This document shows, piece by piece, positions 1-8,171 of a stretch of DNA of 41,874 nucleotides. The stretch spans positions 1 through 41,874 of the forward strand of contig CAJFUA010000018.1 in the NCBI GenBank assembly GCA_904420085.1, written 5' to 3'. A program made the translations under genes and the position numbers. The stretch is from an uncultured Eubacterium sp. (GTDB lineage: Bacteria > Bacillota > Clostridia > Lachnospirales > Lachnospiraceae). Each line of letters begins with the position of its first letter. Positions within the stretch are counted from its first letter, which is position 1. Under the pieces are notes generated by a model that was not told where the DNA came from, ran no database searches, and was given only the letters and a program-made list of their open reading frames with translations.

Positions 1-100
1 CTCCTGAATTAATATTTATTTTAACATTAATCCAAGAGGATATATACAACTATCTAGTTTACACAAAATTTTTTACAGTCTCCCTTTATGTATATCAACC
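1..100 (-). other. intergenic region ending in an SD at the window edge
   Basis: This is the stretch after the divIC stop. Read on the minus strand it is A+T rich, with no convincing hairpin terminator, and it ends at base 1 with AATTCAGGAG, a good ribosome binding site for a gene that starts just outside the window. By the usual Clostridia/Bacilli order that gene is expected to be spoIIE, but none of its coding sequence is present. I did not see a clear Spo0A box or sigma-A promoter. Confidence 0.4.
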
Positions 101-433
101 TTATTCCTCAGGTTTGAAAATTACCTCATTGGGATAGAGCAGCCCCAGATTTCTGGCCATCTCCTCCACATAATCGTCTGTCTTCACATATTCTTCCTGA
201 TCTTTTAACTCTTCGGAAAGCTGAAGTTCCTTCTGATACTGTGACTGAAGCTTTTTCTCCTGTGCCTGTAAATCCTTTAATGTACTATATTTTTTTATCA
301 TCTGAGCGCCCATCACGATGCAGAACGCCATAACCACCACAGAAATGGTAATAATCATCCGCTTACTGTGTATACGTCTTCTTCGAACGTTGCTTAATCG
401 TCTGGTCGCATTTCTTCTGTTTTGAACTGCCAT
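101..433 (-). CDS. divIC: septum formation initiator family protein (DivIC/FtsB-like)
   Basis: A 110-residue single-pass membrane protein of the DivIC/FtsB family, which joins FtsL and DivIB/FtsQ at the division septum. Residues 1-25 are very basic (cytoplasmic), about 27-46 form one membrane helix (ITISVVVMAFCIVMGAQM), about 48-85 are a charged heptad-like coiled coil, and the C-terminus has the family-typical pattern LGLLYPNEVIF. The start has an AAAGGAAT ribosome site. Its first 71 bases overlap the end of yabQ in another frame, so the two are probably translationally linked. It is last in the visible rqcP-yabP-yabQ-divIC row, the standard order in spore formers. Family assignment rests on topology, size and synteny. 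Confidence 0.85.
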   Translation of the reverse strand: MAVQNRRNATRRLSNVRRRRIHSKRMIITISVVVMAFCIVMGAQMIKKYSTLKDLQAQEKKLQSQYQKELQLSEELKDQEEYVKTDDYVEEMARNLGLLYPNEVIFKPEE

Positions 434-836
434 TTTTCATTCCTTTTTTTAATTTATTTTTTCTTCCTGTCTTTAGTTTAATCAATTTCACAATTTTTTT
501 CAATGGCTTAAATATTTTTCCTGTAATTACCTTAATTTTCAAAGCCAGTATGTCAATAACTTTTCTTCCAATCAACCACTCGAAAGCAAACATGGTTCCC
601 ACAGTTAAGATAATGGAAAAAAATCTGGGTCTGCCATAATTATATTTTAAGTAGATGTTAAACATAAAAATTGCCGCCACTGTCCAGAAAATAATATCTT
701 CTATAATCATTCGCAGCAGCCCTACATAGAAAATCCTTCTGAGAATCCGAATGGCATCATAACACAGAACCAGAACCAGCCCTCCATATACGCTCATTAC
801 AATCAGCATCGCCTCTTCACTAATCTGCAGACTCAT
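363..836 (-). CDS. yabQ: spore cortex biosynthesis protein YabQ
   Basis: 157 residues with an N-terminal membrane domain (helices near residues 10-30, 40-60 and 70-90) and a strongly basic C-terminal tail of about 50 residues. YabQ is a sporulation membrane protein of the outer forespore membrane, needed for cortex formation in Bacillus subtilis. The start ATG shares one base with the yabP stop (TAATG), so translation is coupled. The last 23 codons run into divIC in a different frame; this tail is lysine-rich and may be little constrained. Identification rests on topology and the conserved position after yabP. Confidence 0.85.
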   Translation of the reverse strand: MSLQISEEAMLIVMSVYGGLVLVLCYDAIRILRRIFYVGLLRMIIEDIIFWTVAAIFMFNIYLKYNYGRPRFFSIILTVGTMFAFEWLIGRKVIDILALKIKVITGKIFKPLKKIVKLIKLKTGRKNKLKKGMKNGSSKQKKCDQTIKQRSKKTYTQ

Positions 837-1120
837 TATCGGAACATCCTTTTCACAAATGATTTACTTTTTTCTCCATAGTCTTTCACTTCAGAATAAA
901 CAATGCTGTCAATTGTTCCGCCGATATTGACTTCTCCTTTTTCAATGCTCAGTCTGGCAACTTTTAAGTCCTTTCCTTTAATATGTATCATGCCAAGGGT
1001 TGATTCTAACAATATCTGATTTAAATCAAACGCCACTACATCTTTAATGCCGGTCAGATTCATCTGCTTTCGATTGTCTAAAGACAGTTTATGCGTTTTT
1101 GCAAGATTGTTCTGCTCCAT
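836..1120 (-). CDS. yabP: sporulation protein YabP
   Basis: A small soluble protein of the YabP/YqfC family, required with YabQ for spore cortex formation. The family pattern is visible: HKLSLDNRKQMNLTGIKDV, then a beta-rich core with LLESTLGMIHIKGKDLKVARL and GEVNIGGTIDSIVYSE. I place the start at 1120 (94 residues), because GAGG lies at the correct distance before that ATG; the in-frame ATG 18 bases upstream at 1138 has no ribosome site, and family members usually begin close to the HKL segment. The gene is followed with a one-base overlap by yabQ. A sigma-E promoter is expected, but I could not see one with proper spacing in 1121-1187. Confidence 0.85.
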   Translation of the reverse strand: MEQNNLAKTHKLSLDNRKQMNLTGIKDVVAFDLNQILLESTLGMIHIKGKDLKVARLSIEKGEVNIGGTIDSIVYSEVKDYGEKSKSFVKRMFR

Positions 1121-1187
1121 ATAATCCTCGAAATACATTTAATATAGAATAATATATTTTTTTGTATAAGTAATTATTCCATATTCC

Positions 1188-1427
1188 TTAGATTTCTTTG
1201 TACATGTCTGCCGCATCTTCTTTTTTGACGGTTTCTTGCACACTTAAAACTTCTATCTTCACCGTCCGCTGGCCAAACTGTATCTCTATGGTATCTCCTA
1301 CTTTCACATCTCTGGAAGCCTTTGCCGGCTGTCCGTTTACCAACACTCTGCCCGCGTCACAGGCTTCATTTGCCACGGTTCTTCTCTTAATAATTCTGGA
1401 TACTTTTAAAAATTTATCAATGCGCAT
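1188..1427 (-). CDS. rqcP: RqcP (YabO), S4-domain ribosome quality-control RNA-binding protein
   Basis: 79 residues consisting of one S4 RNA-binding domain: MRIDKFLKVSRIIKRRTVANEA at the start, then the conserved GRVLVNGQPAKASRDVKVGD. This is the Firmicutes homologue of Hsp15. In B. subtilis RqcP works with RqcH on the obstructed 50S subunit to add C-terminal alanine tails to stalled nascent chains. The near-identity of the N-terminal pattern and the position beside yabP make the call secure. The ribosome site AAGGAG lies before the ATG. A terminator hairpin separates it from hup upstream, so it may depend on read-through or on a promoter I did not find. Confidence 0.9.
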   Translation of the reverse strand: MRIDKFLKVSRIIKRRTVANEACDAGRVLVNGQPAKASRDVKVGDTIEIQFGQRTVKIEVLSVQETVKKEDAADMYKEI

Positions 1428-1439
1428 AATCTCTCCTTC

Positions 1440-1473
1440 ATAAAGAAAGGACTGCTACAATAGTAACAGTCCT
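1440..1473 (-). terminator. terminator after hup
   Basis: On the minus strand AGGACTG (1473-1467) pairs with CAGTCCT (1454-1448); the stem extends by a wobble and TAC/GTA to about 11 pairs around a TATT loop, and is followed by TTTCTTT. This is a standard intrinsic terminator between hup and rqcP. The T tract is interrupted by one C, so partial read-through into rqcP is possible. Confidence 0.8.
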
Positions 1474-1496
1474 GACAATTTCTACTTTCAATTCAA

Positions 1497-1769
1497 TTAG
1501 TTCAGTTCTTTCTTTAAAGCTGCACCAGCTTTGAATTTAGGAACAGTAGCTGCTGCGATTGTAATCTTTTCCTTTGTTGCAGGATTGATTCCCTGACGTT
1601 CAGGTCTCTTTGTAGCTTCAAAAGTACCAAATCCAACTAACTGTACTTTATCCCCATCTTTCATTGCTTTTACAACTACATCTGTAAAAGCCTTTACTGC
1701 TTTCGCTGCGTCTGTCTTTGTCAAACCAGCCTCTTCTGCAATAGCTTCTACGAATTCTGTCTTGTTCAT
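1497..1769 (-). CDS. hup: HU family DNA-binding protein
   Basis: A 90-residue HU/IHF-type nucleoid protein beginning MNKTEFVEAIAEEAGLTK. It has the conserved VQLVGFGTFEA segment followed by the DNA-contacting arm (RPERQGINPATKEKI) and the closing helix FKAGAALKKELN. HU binds DNA non-specifically as a dimer and bends and compacts it. An ATG 21 bases upstream is rejected as the start because AAGGAGG sits between the two and at the right distance from the 1769 ATG. The gene is monocistronic, with its own strong promoter and a terminator. Confidence 0.95.
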   Translation of the reverse strand: MNKTEFVEAIAEEAGLTKTDAAKAVKAFTDVVVKAMKDGDKVQLVGFGTFEATKRPERQGINPATKEKITIAAATVPKFKAGAALKKELN

Positions 1770-1823
1770 CGTAATTCCTCCTTGATTCATTGTACGATCG
1801 CTTTTCCATGCGTATCTATAGAA

Positions 1824-1852
1824 TTTATACTCTATTTCATGTGCTTTGTCAA
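1824..1852 (-). promoter_or_regulatory. sigma-A promoter of hup
   Basis: On the minus strand, TTGACA (1852-1847), a 17-base spacer and TATAAA (1829-1824). The -35 is perfect and the -10 matches five of six. It fits strong constitutive expression of HU. Confidence 0.85.
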
Positions 1853-1911
1853 GAAATTTCCACTATTTATAGGTGTTTTTGGCTATTTTGTACATAGAAA
1901 AATTTCTCTTT

Positions 1912-2460
1912 TTAAGCTTCCATCTGTCTGCCCAAAAATGCTGCTGCCACACCGGCCAGTTTCTGCTCCGTAACACTTACATCCTGTTTTTCATCTTTGG
2001 TCATAATAATCACACTTCCTATAATATCTCCCTCACAGATGATCGGATAAATGACCTGACCTTCCCACGGTTCACCTTCACCTTCCACAACCGGAATTCC
2101 TTTATGATGCCCCCCCTCTGTTGTCAGATTATCCCTGTCGGTAATCAGTTTTTCTAACTGCGGACTGATATTTTTTCCCAAAAGTTCTTTTTTAGCTCCT
2201 CCTGCCACGGCAATAATCTGGTCCCTGTCACTGATGACGATTTTATAACCCGAAACCTGTGCAAGGCTCTCTGCATACTGTTTTGCAAATCCGTCAATTT
2301 CACCGATGGGAGAGTATTTTTTTAAAATAATTTCCCCCTCACGGTTTGTGAATATTTCCATGGGATCTCCTTCTCTGATACGCAGCGTGCGTCTGATTTC
2401 TTTTGGTACTACTACTCGTCCTAAATCGTCAATTCTTCTTACAATGCCTGTAGCTTTCAT
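1912..2460 (-). CDS. spoVT: stage V sporulation protein T, AbrB-type regulator with GAF domain
   Basis: 182 residues. Residues 1-50 are an AbrB-like swapped-hairpin DNA-binding domain (MKATGIVRRIDDLGRVVVPK, then EIRRTLRIREGDPMEIF), and about 56-180 form a GAF-like domain, the SpoVT architecture. SpoVT is a forespore regulator that adjusts the sigma-G regulon late in sporulation. Its length matches B. subtilis SpoVT. The ribosome site GGAGG precedes the ATG, and a promoter of sigma-G type lies upstream, as expected for this gene. It is transcribed alone, between sbcC and hup. Confidence 0.95.
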   Translation of the reverse strand: MKATGIVRRIDDLGRVVVPKEIRRTLRIREGDPMEIFTNREGEIILKKYSPIGEIDGFAKQYAESLAQVSGYKIVISDRDQIIAVAGGAKKELLGKNISPQLEKLITDRDNLTTEGGHHKGIPVVEGEGEPWEGQVIYPIICEGDIIGSVIIMTKDEKQDVSVTEQKLAGVAAAFLGRQMEA

Positions 2461-2499
2461 ATATTGTTATCCTCCATCTCCATCAAATTTATTTTTTGT

Positions 2500-2529
2500 T
2501 AGTATCTGTAAGTAATATGGATTTATTCA
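2500..2529 (-). promoter_or_regulatory. sigma-G-type promoter of spoVT
   Basis: On the minus strand, TGAATA (2529-2524), a 17-base spacer and GATACTA (2506-2500). The sigma-G consensus is TGHATR, 17-18 bases, CATAMTA; the -35 matches fully and the -10 six of seven. It lies about 40 bases upstream of the spoVT start, in the sbcC-spoVT intergenic space. Confidence 0.7.
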
Positions 2530-2572
2530 TCTTTTTTGAAGTTAATAAAATTTGTTCATGTAAAAAATAACG

Positions 2573-5125
2573 TTATAGTTCCACTGTGACCCTGCTTCCG
2601 TTCACCGGCTCTTTTATAACTATAATTTTTCTGTCTATTCTGTCTTTCAGTTCGCCCACATGGGAAATAATCCCCACCAGACGGTTGCCTTTGGTTACAT
2701 CCGCCAGCGTATTCATTGCCTGATTTAATGTTTCCTCATCCAAGGAACCAAAGCCCTCGTCCACAAAGAGACAGTCTATTTTAATTCCTCCGGAGCCTGC
2801 CTGGATTTCATCGGACAATCCCAGCGCCAATGCCAGAGAAGCCATAAAGGATTCACCACCGGATAAAGTTTTTACACTGCGCTCACTTCCGTTATAATGG
2901 TCAATCACATTCAGTTCCAACCCGCTCTGTCCCCGTAAATTTTCCGCACCTGACGCCCTCTTTAACTCATACTGCCCAAAGGACATGGTCATAAGTCGGA
3001 TATTTGCCCTCCTTATAATGGCGTCAAAATAATGCATCTGTACATATGTCTCCAACAGTATTCTTTCTTTTTTAGAAATATTTCCATTGGCAGTATTGGA
3101 CAATGCTTTAACCCGGTTCCATTGTTCCGAAATTTCTTTTAAGTTCTTATACTGTTTATGAATTTCCTTTTTTGCATTCTCATTGACAGTCAGTCTGGAA
3201 ACTGCTTTCATCATCATATTCTGACACTTTTTCCTTTGTTCTTCCAGAACTTTTCTGTCTTCCTTTAAATCCTTTAAGGAAATTTCTTCTTTGTTTTTCA
3301 ACTGTTTATCTAATGTCTCAATAATCTTTTTTGATTCCCTGATTTGTTCTTCACACCGGGTGAACTGATTTTGCGCTTTTTCCAGAGCCTTCTCTGACAC
3401 CTCCAAATCTTTTTTTAATTGGGCAATCCTCTTTTTTGCCTCCGCTTTACAGAAAAATTCCAGGCGCCCCTGTAACTGTCTGAGATTGGTTCCTATGGAG
3501 TTGACAGACATTTTACATGTTTCCATTCTTCTGTCCATATCCTCCGTTTCCGTTCTTATGTTTTGGAAAGATATTTTTCCTGTTCCTTGGTTTTTCTGTA
3601 TCCGTCTGTCGATTTCGCAAACTGCATCTTCCGGTGTGATTTTTCCCAGTATTCTTTCTATCAGCAGTGTAGTCTCCGTCTCCACTTCCCTGACCTTCTT
3701 ATCCTGATAATGGGCATCCTCGCTGAATTTCTTTGCCTCTTCCTGATACTTTTCTGCCTCTTCTTTCATCTTATCGATTTCTTCCCGGGACGGCGCTTCT
3801 TTCGTCAGTTTTGCAGGCATCGGATGGGTGGTGGAACCGCAGACCGGACATGGTTTTCCTTCCTTTAATTCCTTTGCCAGAATCCCTGCCTGTTCCTTCA
3901 GAAATGTCTGCTCCATCTGAGTATAAATTTCTCTTTTTTGAACGTAGGCTTCATTGGTATCATCAAATTTTTCCTGTAACTGCCTCAGTTGTTCCTTTTC
4001 CTTACCCAGTTTTTCGATGGATTCTTTTACAGACATCAGTATCTGCATTTCCATCTGTTCCAATTCCTGCTTTTTCTCAGTCAGTTCTTTTGTCAGGCGG
4101 TCCAATTCATCATAGTCCGACAATCCTTTTAACATTTCTTCTATGGCAAAAGACAATTTTTTCCGCTGTTCTTCCTTTCCTCTCTGCTGATTCAGTTCTT
4201 CCTCCAACGCTGTTATCTTTGCCTGATTCTCTGCCAGAGACTTTTGCGCTTTTTCTTTCTCTGCCAGCGCATTTTTTACCGTCTCCGCTTTTCCTATTTT
4301 TTCATCGGTCTCTGCAATCTTTTTGTCCAAAGACCTGACATCTTTTCTGCTGTCTGTCACCACCTCTTTGTCTGATACAATCAACTGTTCCAAAACTTCC
4401 AATGTTTCCTCAATTCCTGTATCCGTTCTGTTTTCTGTAACCTGATGCCATGGAACAGTCAGTGGATTGTCACTGTCACACTGCACTCCTTGTATATACT
4501 GATAAATACTTTTATAGCTGTCATCATATTGGTCATGGAGTTTTTTTGACTGTTCTTTCAGTCTATCCTGCAAAATTTTGTATGGATTGGTGTGGAATAT
4601 CTGACGGAGAATTTCTCTCCTTTCTTCCGTTTTTGCCAAAAGCAGTTTCAGAAAATCTCCCTGTGCAATCATCACGATTTGGGTAAACTGTTTTTTGTCC
4701 AGCCCTATAATCTCTCTGACCGCCTCCGTCACCTCTTTCATTCTGGTTACCGGCGCTTTCCCGTCAAAAAATGTAAGAGTTGCGTCCGCATTTTCCTTTG
4801 TCTCCCCCTCCCCTCTCTTAGACGGGCGCAGATATTCCGGATTTCTTTTTATATGATACCGCTTTTGATTATTTTCAAATTCCAGTTCCACAAATGTAGG
4901 GGTCTCCGGTTCTGCATATTTACTACGAAACATGGTTCTGTCCCGATTGCTTCCGCTTGCCTCGCCAAACAGGGCAAATACGATAGCATCAAAAATCGTG
5001 GTCTTTCCCGCACCGGTATCCCCGGTTATCAGATAAATCCCTCTGTCTCCCAATTTGTCAAAATTGATCTCTGTTCTGCCGGCATAAGGTCCAAATGCCG
5101 ACATAACCAGTCTGGTCGGTCTCAT
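2573..5125 (-). CDS. sbcC: SbcC, ATPase subunit of the SbcCD nuclease
   Basis: 850 residues with SMC/Rad50 architecture: N-terminal ATPase half with Walker A GDTGAGKT (35-42) and Q-loop region QIVMIAQGDFLKLL (about 150), long coiled coils, a zinc-hook CPVCG near the middle, and a C-terminal half with ABC signature TLSGGESF and Walker B CLFVDEGFGSLDEE. With SbcD it forms the bacterial Mre11-Rad50 complex, which opens hairpins and processes blocked double-strand ends. It is somewhat shorter than common SbcC proteins (about 1000 or more residues), mostly through shorter coils; all catalytic motifs are present. Its ATG abuts the sbcD stop directly, so the two are translationally coupled. No strong terminator is seen after it. 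Confidence 0.95.
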   Translation of the reverse strand: MRPTRLVMSAFGPYAGRTEINFDKLGDRGIYLITGDTGAGKTTIFDAIVFALFGEASGSNRDRTMFRSKYAEPETPTFVELEFENNQKRYHIKRNPEYLRPSKRGEGETKENADATLTFFDGKAPVTRMKEVTEAVREIIGLDKKQFTQIVMIAQGDFLKLLLAKTEERREILRQIFHTNPYKILQDRLKEQSKKLHDQYDDSYKSIYQYIQGVQCDSDNPLTVPWHQVTENRTDTGIEETLEVLEQLIVSDKEVVTDSRKDVRSLDKKIAETDEKIGKAETVKNALAEKEKAQKSLAENQAKITALEEELNQQRGKEEQRKKLSFAIEEMLKGLSDYDELDRLTKELTEKKQELEQMEMQILMSVKESIEKLGKEKEQLRQLQEKFDDTNEAYVQKREIYTQMEQTFLKEQAGILAKELKEGKPCPVCGSTTHPMPAKLTKEAPSREEIDKMKEEAEKYQEEAKKFSEDAHYQDKKVREVETETTLLIERILGKITPEDAVCEIDRRIQKNQGTGKISFQNIRTETEDMDRRMETCKMSVNSIGTNLRQLQGRLEFFCKAEAKKRIAQLKKDLEVSEKALEKAQNQFTRCEEQIRESKKIIETLDKQLKNKEEISLKDLKEDRKVLEEQRKKCQNMMMKAVSRLTVNENAKKEIHKQYKNLKEISEQWNRVKALSNTANGNISKKERILLETYVQMHYFDAIIRRANIRLMTMSFGQYELKRASGAENLRGQSGLELNVIDHYNGSERSVKTLSGGESFMASLALALGLSDEIQAGSGGIKIDCLFVDEGFGSLDEETLNQAMNTLADVTKGNRLVGIISHVGELKDRIDRKIIVIKEPVNGSRVTVEL

Positions 5126-6259
5126 TTACTCCACCTCCCATATTTTGTCTGCCAGTTCCTGTACAATCTCCCTTTGTTCCTCTGTCATCGGCAGATTATT
5201 CTGCATCTCATAAAATTCCTCAAACAAATCCACTGGAGATTTTTCCTCTATGTTTTGAGTTAACATCACTTCTTTATTCTGTCTGGTTCTCTGATTATCA
5301 TAATCCAGTTTCATAATGTTTGGATAGATAGTCCGCAGCAATTCCAGTGCATGTATCACATCCTCCTCATCCGTCAGTGTCATATGATAATAATCCTTTC
5401 TGTCCAGCCCCTCATAAAAACATTTTGACGTCAATTCATAGTATGTTCCTTTCAATTCTTTCATATCGTGAAGGGGTCTGATATCCACTTTCTCATAACG
5501 GATATCCCCTTTTTTCCCCATATCCACAATCAGCGCACACTTATGGTGTCTCACTTCCGAAAAAGAATATTTGAGCAAAGTTCCTGCATAACGGATATTT
5601 TCAGACTGTACATGCTGGGGTCCATGAAGATGCCCCAATGCCACATAATCAAAATCTTTGAAATTTTCTACGGATACTTCGTCAATTCCTCCAATGGACA
5701 TATTTTCAGAATCACACCGGACTGCCCCGCGGACATACTGGTGGGCTACAAGAATATTTCTCTTTGCCTTATCCGGTTCTGTCTGTCTCATCACTGCCGC
5801 CACAGCCTCATCATAGGTCTGAATTTCTTCTTCCTTACAAAAATGCCGCACGGTGGCAGGTTTTACAAATGGAAGCAGGTATATGTCAATCTCCCCAAAT
5901 TCATCTTCCACCGTCACTTTCTCCACTATACCGCCATAAGGTTTCGCCATATAGATTCCAGCCTGACTCATAATATCTGCGCCAAACCCTATCCGTTCCG
6001 CACTGTCATGATTTCCACTGATAACAAAGGTCTGAATCCCTTTTTGTGACAATTTTGTCAGAAAATCATTCAGTAAAAGAACAGCCTCTGCCGACGGCAC
6101 GGACTTATCGTATATGTCCCCTGCCATCAGCACAGACTGTATATGATACTGCTCAATCGTATTTAATACCTGTTTTAAAACATATCTCTGGTCTTCTATC
6201 ATGGAAAACTCATTGACCCGTTTCCCCAGATGTAAATCCGCTAAATGTAAAAATCTCAT
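5126..6259 (-). CDS. sbcD: SbcD, nuclease subunit of the SbcCD complex
   Basis: 377 residues with the metallophosphoesterase motifs of Mre11/SbcD in order: [10 protein letters not shown] (start), [20 protein letters not shown] and LGHLHGPQ. These coordinate two Mn ions in the nuclease site. A capping/SbcC-binding region follows to the C-terminus. The start overlaps the argF stop (ATGA) and its stop touches the sbcC ATG, so argF, sbcD and sbcC are translated as a coupled series. Confidence 0.95.
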   Translation of the reverse strand: MRFLHLADLHLGKRVNEFSMIEDQRYVLKQVLNTIEQYHIQSVLMAGDIYDKSVPSAEAVLLLNDFLTKLSQKGIQTFVISGNHDSAERIGFGADIMSQAGIYMAKPYGGIVEKVTVEDEFGEIDIYLLPFVKPATVRHFCKEEEIQTYDEAVAAVMRQTEPDKAKRNILVAHQYVRGAVRCDSENMSIGGIDEVSVENFKDFDYVALGHLHGPQHVQSENIRYAGTLLKYSFSEVRHHKCALIVDMGKKGDIRYEKVDIRPLHDMKELKGTYYELTSKCFYEGLDRKDYYHMTLTDEEDVIHALELLRTIYPNIMKLDYDNQRTRQNKEVMLTQNIEEKSPVDLFEEFYEMQNNLPMTEEQREIVQELADKIWEVE

Positions 6260-7251
6260 AGATTTGCTCCAAGTGTGGCTGCCATCACAGCCTTGATTGT
6301 ATGCATTCTGTTTTCTGCCTCGTCAAAAACCACGGAATGCCCGGACTCAAACACTTCATCTGTCACTTCCATACAGTCCAGCCCGAATTTTTCATGAATT
6401 TCTTTTCCGATTTTTGTATTCAAATCATGGAATGCCGGCAGGCAATGCATAAATACTGCATCTTTCTTTGCATTTTCCATCAGTTTCATGGTAACTCTGT
6501 ATGGCAGAAGGTCATGAATACGCTCCTCCCAGACTGCGTCCGGCTCGCCCATGGACACCCATACATCGGTGTAAATGGCGTCTGCATCCTTTGTTGCTGC
6601 CATCGGATCCTCCTCAAATTCAATGACGGCTCCTGTCTCTTTGGCAATCTCCTGACACTTTTTCACTAACCGACTGTCCGGTTGATATTTCTCAGGCGCG
6701 CAGCCCACAAAATGCATTCCCATCTTCGCACAGCCTACCATCAGTGAATTTCCCATGTTGTAGCGGGCATCACCCATATACACAAATTTCAGCCCCTGCA
6801 AGTTTCCAAACTTTTCCTGCAATGTGAGGAAATCCGCCAGTATCTGTGTGGGATGAAATTCATTGGTCAGTCCGTTCCAAACCGGAACTCCTGCATACCG
6901 GGCAAGCTCCTCCACCAGTTCCTGTCCGAATCCTCTGTATTCAATGCCGTCAAACATACGTCCCAACACCCGCGCCGTATCGGCAATACTCTCCTTCTTT
7001 CCTATCTGTGAACCGGCAGGGTCCAGATATGTAACGCCCATTCCCAAATCGTGGGCTGCCACCTCAAAAGAACATCTGGTACGTGTACTGGTCTTCTCAA
7101 AAATAACCGCAATGTTCTTTCCTCTTAAAACATCCACCGCTTCTCCTGCCTTTTTCTTAGCTTTCAAATCTGCCGCCAGATTTATCAGCGCCTGAATTTC
7201 CTCCGGTGTAAAATCCAATAATTTCAAAAAGTTCTTTCCCTTAAAATTCAT
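6256..7251 (-). CDS. argF: ornithine carbamoyltransferase
   Basis: 331 residues. It transfers the carbamoyl group from carbamoyl phosphate to ornithine, giving citrulline; the direction may be biosynthetic (arginine) or catabolic (deiminase pathway). Visible motifs are the carbamoyl-phosphate site STRTRCSFE, the FHPTQ segment and the ornithine-side HCLPAFHD. The ATG at 7251 is chosen because GGAGG sits at the right distance; the ATG 12 bases upstream lies too close to weaker sites. No other arg gene is adjacent, which is unusual: it sits between a membrane protein and sbcD. No ARG box was recognised. Confidence 0.95.
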   Translation of the reverse strand: MNFKGKNFLKLLDFTPEEIQALINLAADLKAKKKAGEAVDVLRGKNIAVIFEKTSTRTRCSFEVAAHDLGMGVTYLDPAGSQIGKKESIADTARVLGRMFDGIEYRGFGQELVEELARYAGVPVWNGLTNEFHPTQILADFLTLQEKFGNLQGLKFVYMGDARYNMGNSLMVGCAKMGMHFVGCAPEKYQPDSRLVKKCQEIAKETGAVIEFEEDPMAATKDADAIYTDVWVSMGEPDAVWEERIHDLLPYRVTMKLMENAKKDAVFMHCLPAFHDLNTKIGKEIHEKFGLDCMEVTDEVFESGHSVVFDEAENRMHTIKAVMAATLGANL

Positions 7252-7292
7252 AATATCCTCCATAGATTCTATATCCTGATTCCGGTTTTTCT

Positions 7293-8150
7293 TTATTTCA
7301 TCATGTCTTTGATATACTCTAGTATTTTAATACTCTTTCCTGATTTATTCAATGCTACCAGCGAATTTCGTATATATTTTCTGCTTTTATTGATTTTTGC
7401 AGCATATTCTGCACGAAGTTTTTCCAACTCTTCTTTCTGAAATTGTAACTTCTCTTTTCCTTCCTCCATGACAATGACAATTTTCTCTCTGGTCTGTACG
7501 GTTGCTTCTTCCAGTTTTTCTTTGCCCTGTTCTGCTTTCTCCGTCACTCCGATAGCGGAATTTCCCACCACATCTTTTAACTGGTCTCCAACTCCGTGAA
7601 GCTGTTCTGCAATCCATTCCAGTTGTCCTAAGTTCTTTCTGATTCCTATCAGATGTTTCAGCGTTACTACCATATCAATAATAAGAATAATCCCGAATAG
7701 GATAATAAAAACAATCTGAAGCGTATCGGGAATTCTCTGAAGCACTGCCATAATCGGGGTATGTACCAGTTTAACGGCAAAAACCACTGCCAGTCCCCAC
7801 ATAATACTAAAAGAGAGACATATATATCCTCCAACGTTAAACGGCCTGTCCGAATAATCCCACCATCTCATATGAAACAGTTTATCCAGTATCCAGCCGC
7901 CAAATAGTTCGATTGCCGAACATATAACCATTCCGCCCAGAAACAGCAGGAAAATATTGTCAGAAACCGGGTGCAGCACAATCAGTACCAGTAACATGCC
8001 ACAGCCATAAATGGGACAGACCGGTCCGTTTAAAAATCCTCTGTTCAACACTTTACCCAGTGTGGTTGCCACGAATGCCACTTCCACACACCATCCTAAA
8101 AAGGAATAAATAAAAAACAGTAATATTATCTCCTGAATCGAAAAAATCAT
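7293..8150 (-). CDS. PF06541-type membrane protein ('putative ABC transporter permease')
   Basis: 285 residues. The first about 165 form five hydrophobic segments with family-typical N-terminal features ([15 protein letters not shown], then [16 protein letters not shown]), and the last about 110 form a charged, coiled-coil-like cytoplasmic tail. Proteins of PF06541 are annotated as ABC-transporter type IV membrane proteins, but no ATPase partner is proven and the function is unknown. The ribosome site AAGGAG precedes the ATG. It lies 21 bases after the ABC-F gene and about 40 bases before argF, inside the same operon. Physical pairing with the ABC-F protein is not expected, because ABC-F proteins are soluble. 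Confidence 0.75.
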   Translation of the reverse strand: MIFSIQEIILLFFIYSFLGWCVEVAFVATTLGKVLNRGFLNGPVCPIYGCGMLLVLIVLHPVSDNIFLLFLGGMVICSAIELFGGWILDKLFHMRWWDYSDRPFNVGGYICLSFSIMWGLAVVFAVKLVHTPIMAVLQRIPDTLQIVFIILFGIILIIDMVVTLKHLIGIRKNLGQLEWIAEQLHGVGDQLKDVVGNSAIGVTEKAEQGKEKLEEATVQTREKIVIVMEEGKEKLQFQKEELEKLRAEYAAKINKSRKYIRNSLVALNKSGKSIKILEYIKDMMK

Positions 8151-8171
8151 ATGCTTTCTCCTTATGTATAC

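Noticed and set aside
1121..1187. Sigma-E promoter before yabP
   Set aside because: Elements resembling GAATAT and ATACAA are present, but spacing is several bases too short.
3733..4338. 201-codon plus-strand frame rich in Pro/Leu/Ser
   Set aside because: Antisense of the SbcC coiled-coil region; no family features.
4592..5263. 223-codon open frame on the plus strand opposite sbcC/sbcD
   Set aside because: Shadow of the real genes: no ribosome site, Cys/Phe/Leu-rich composition typical of antisense frames.
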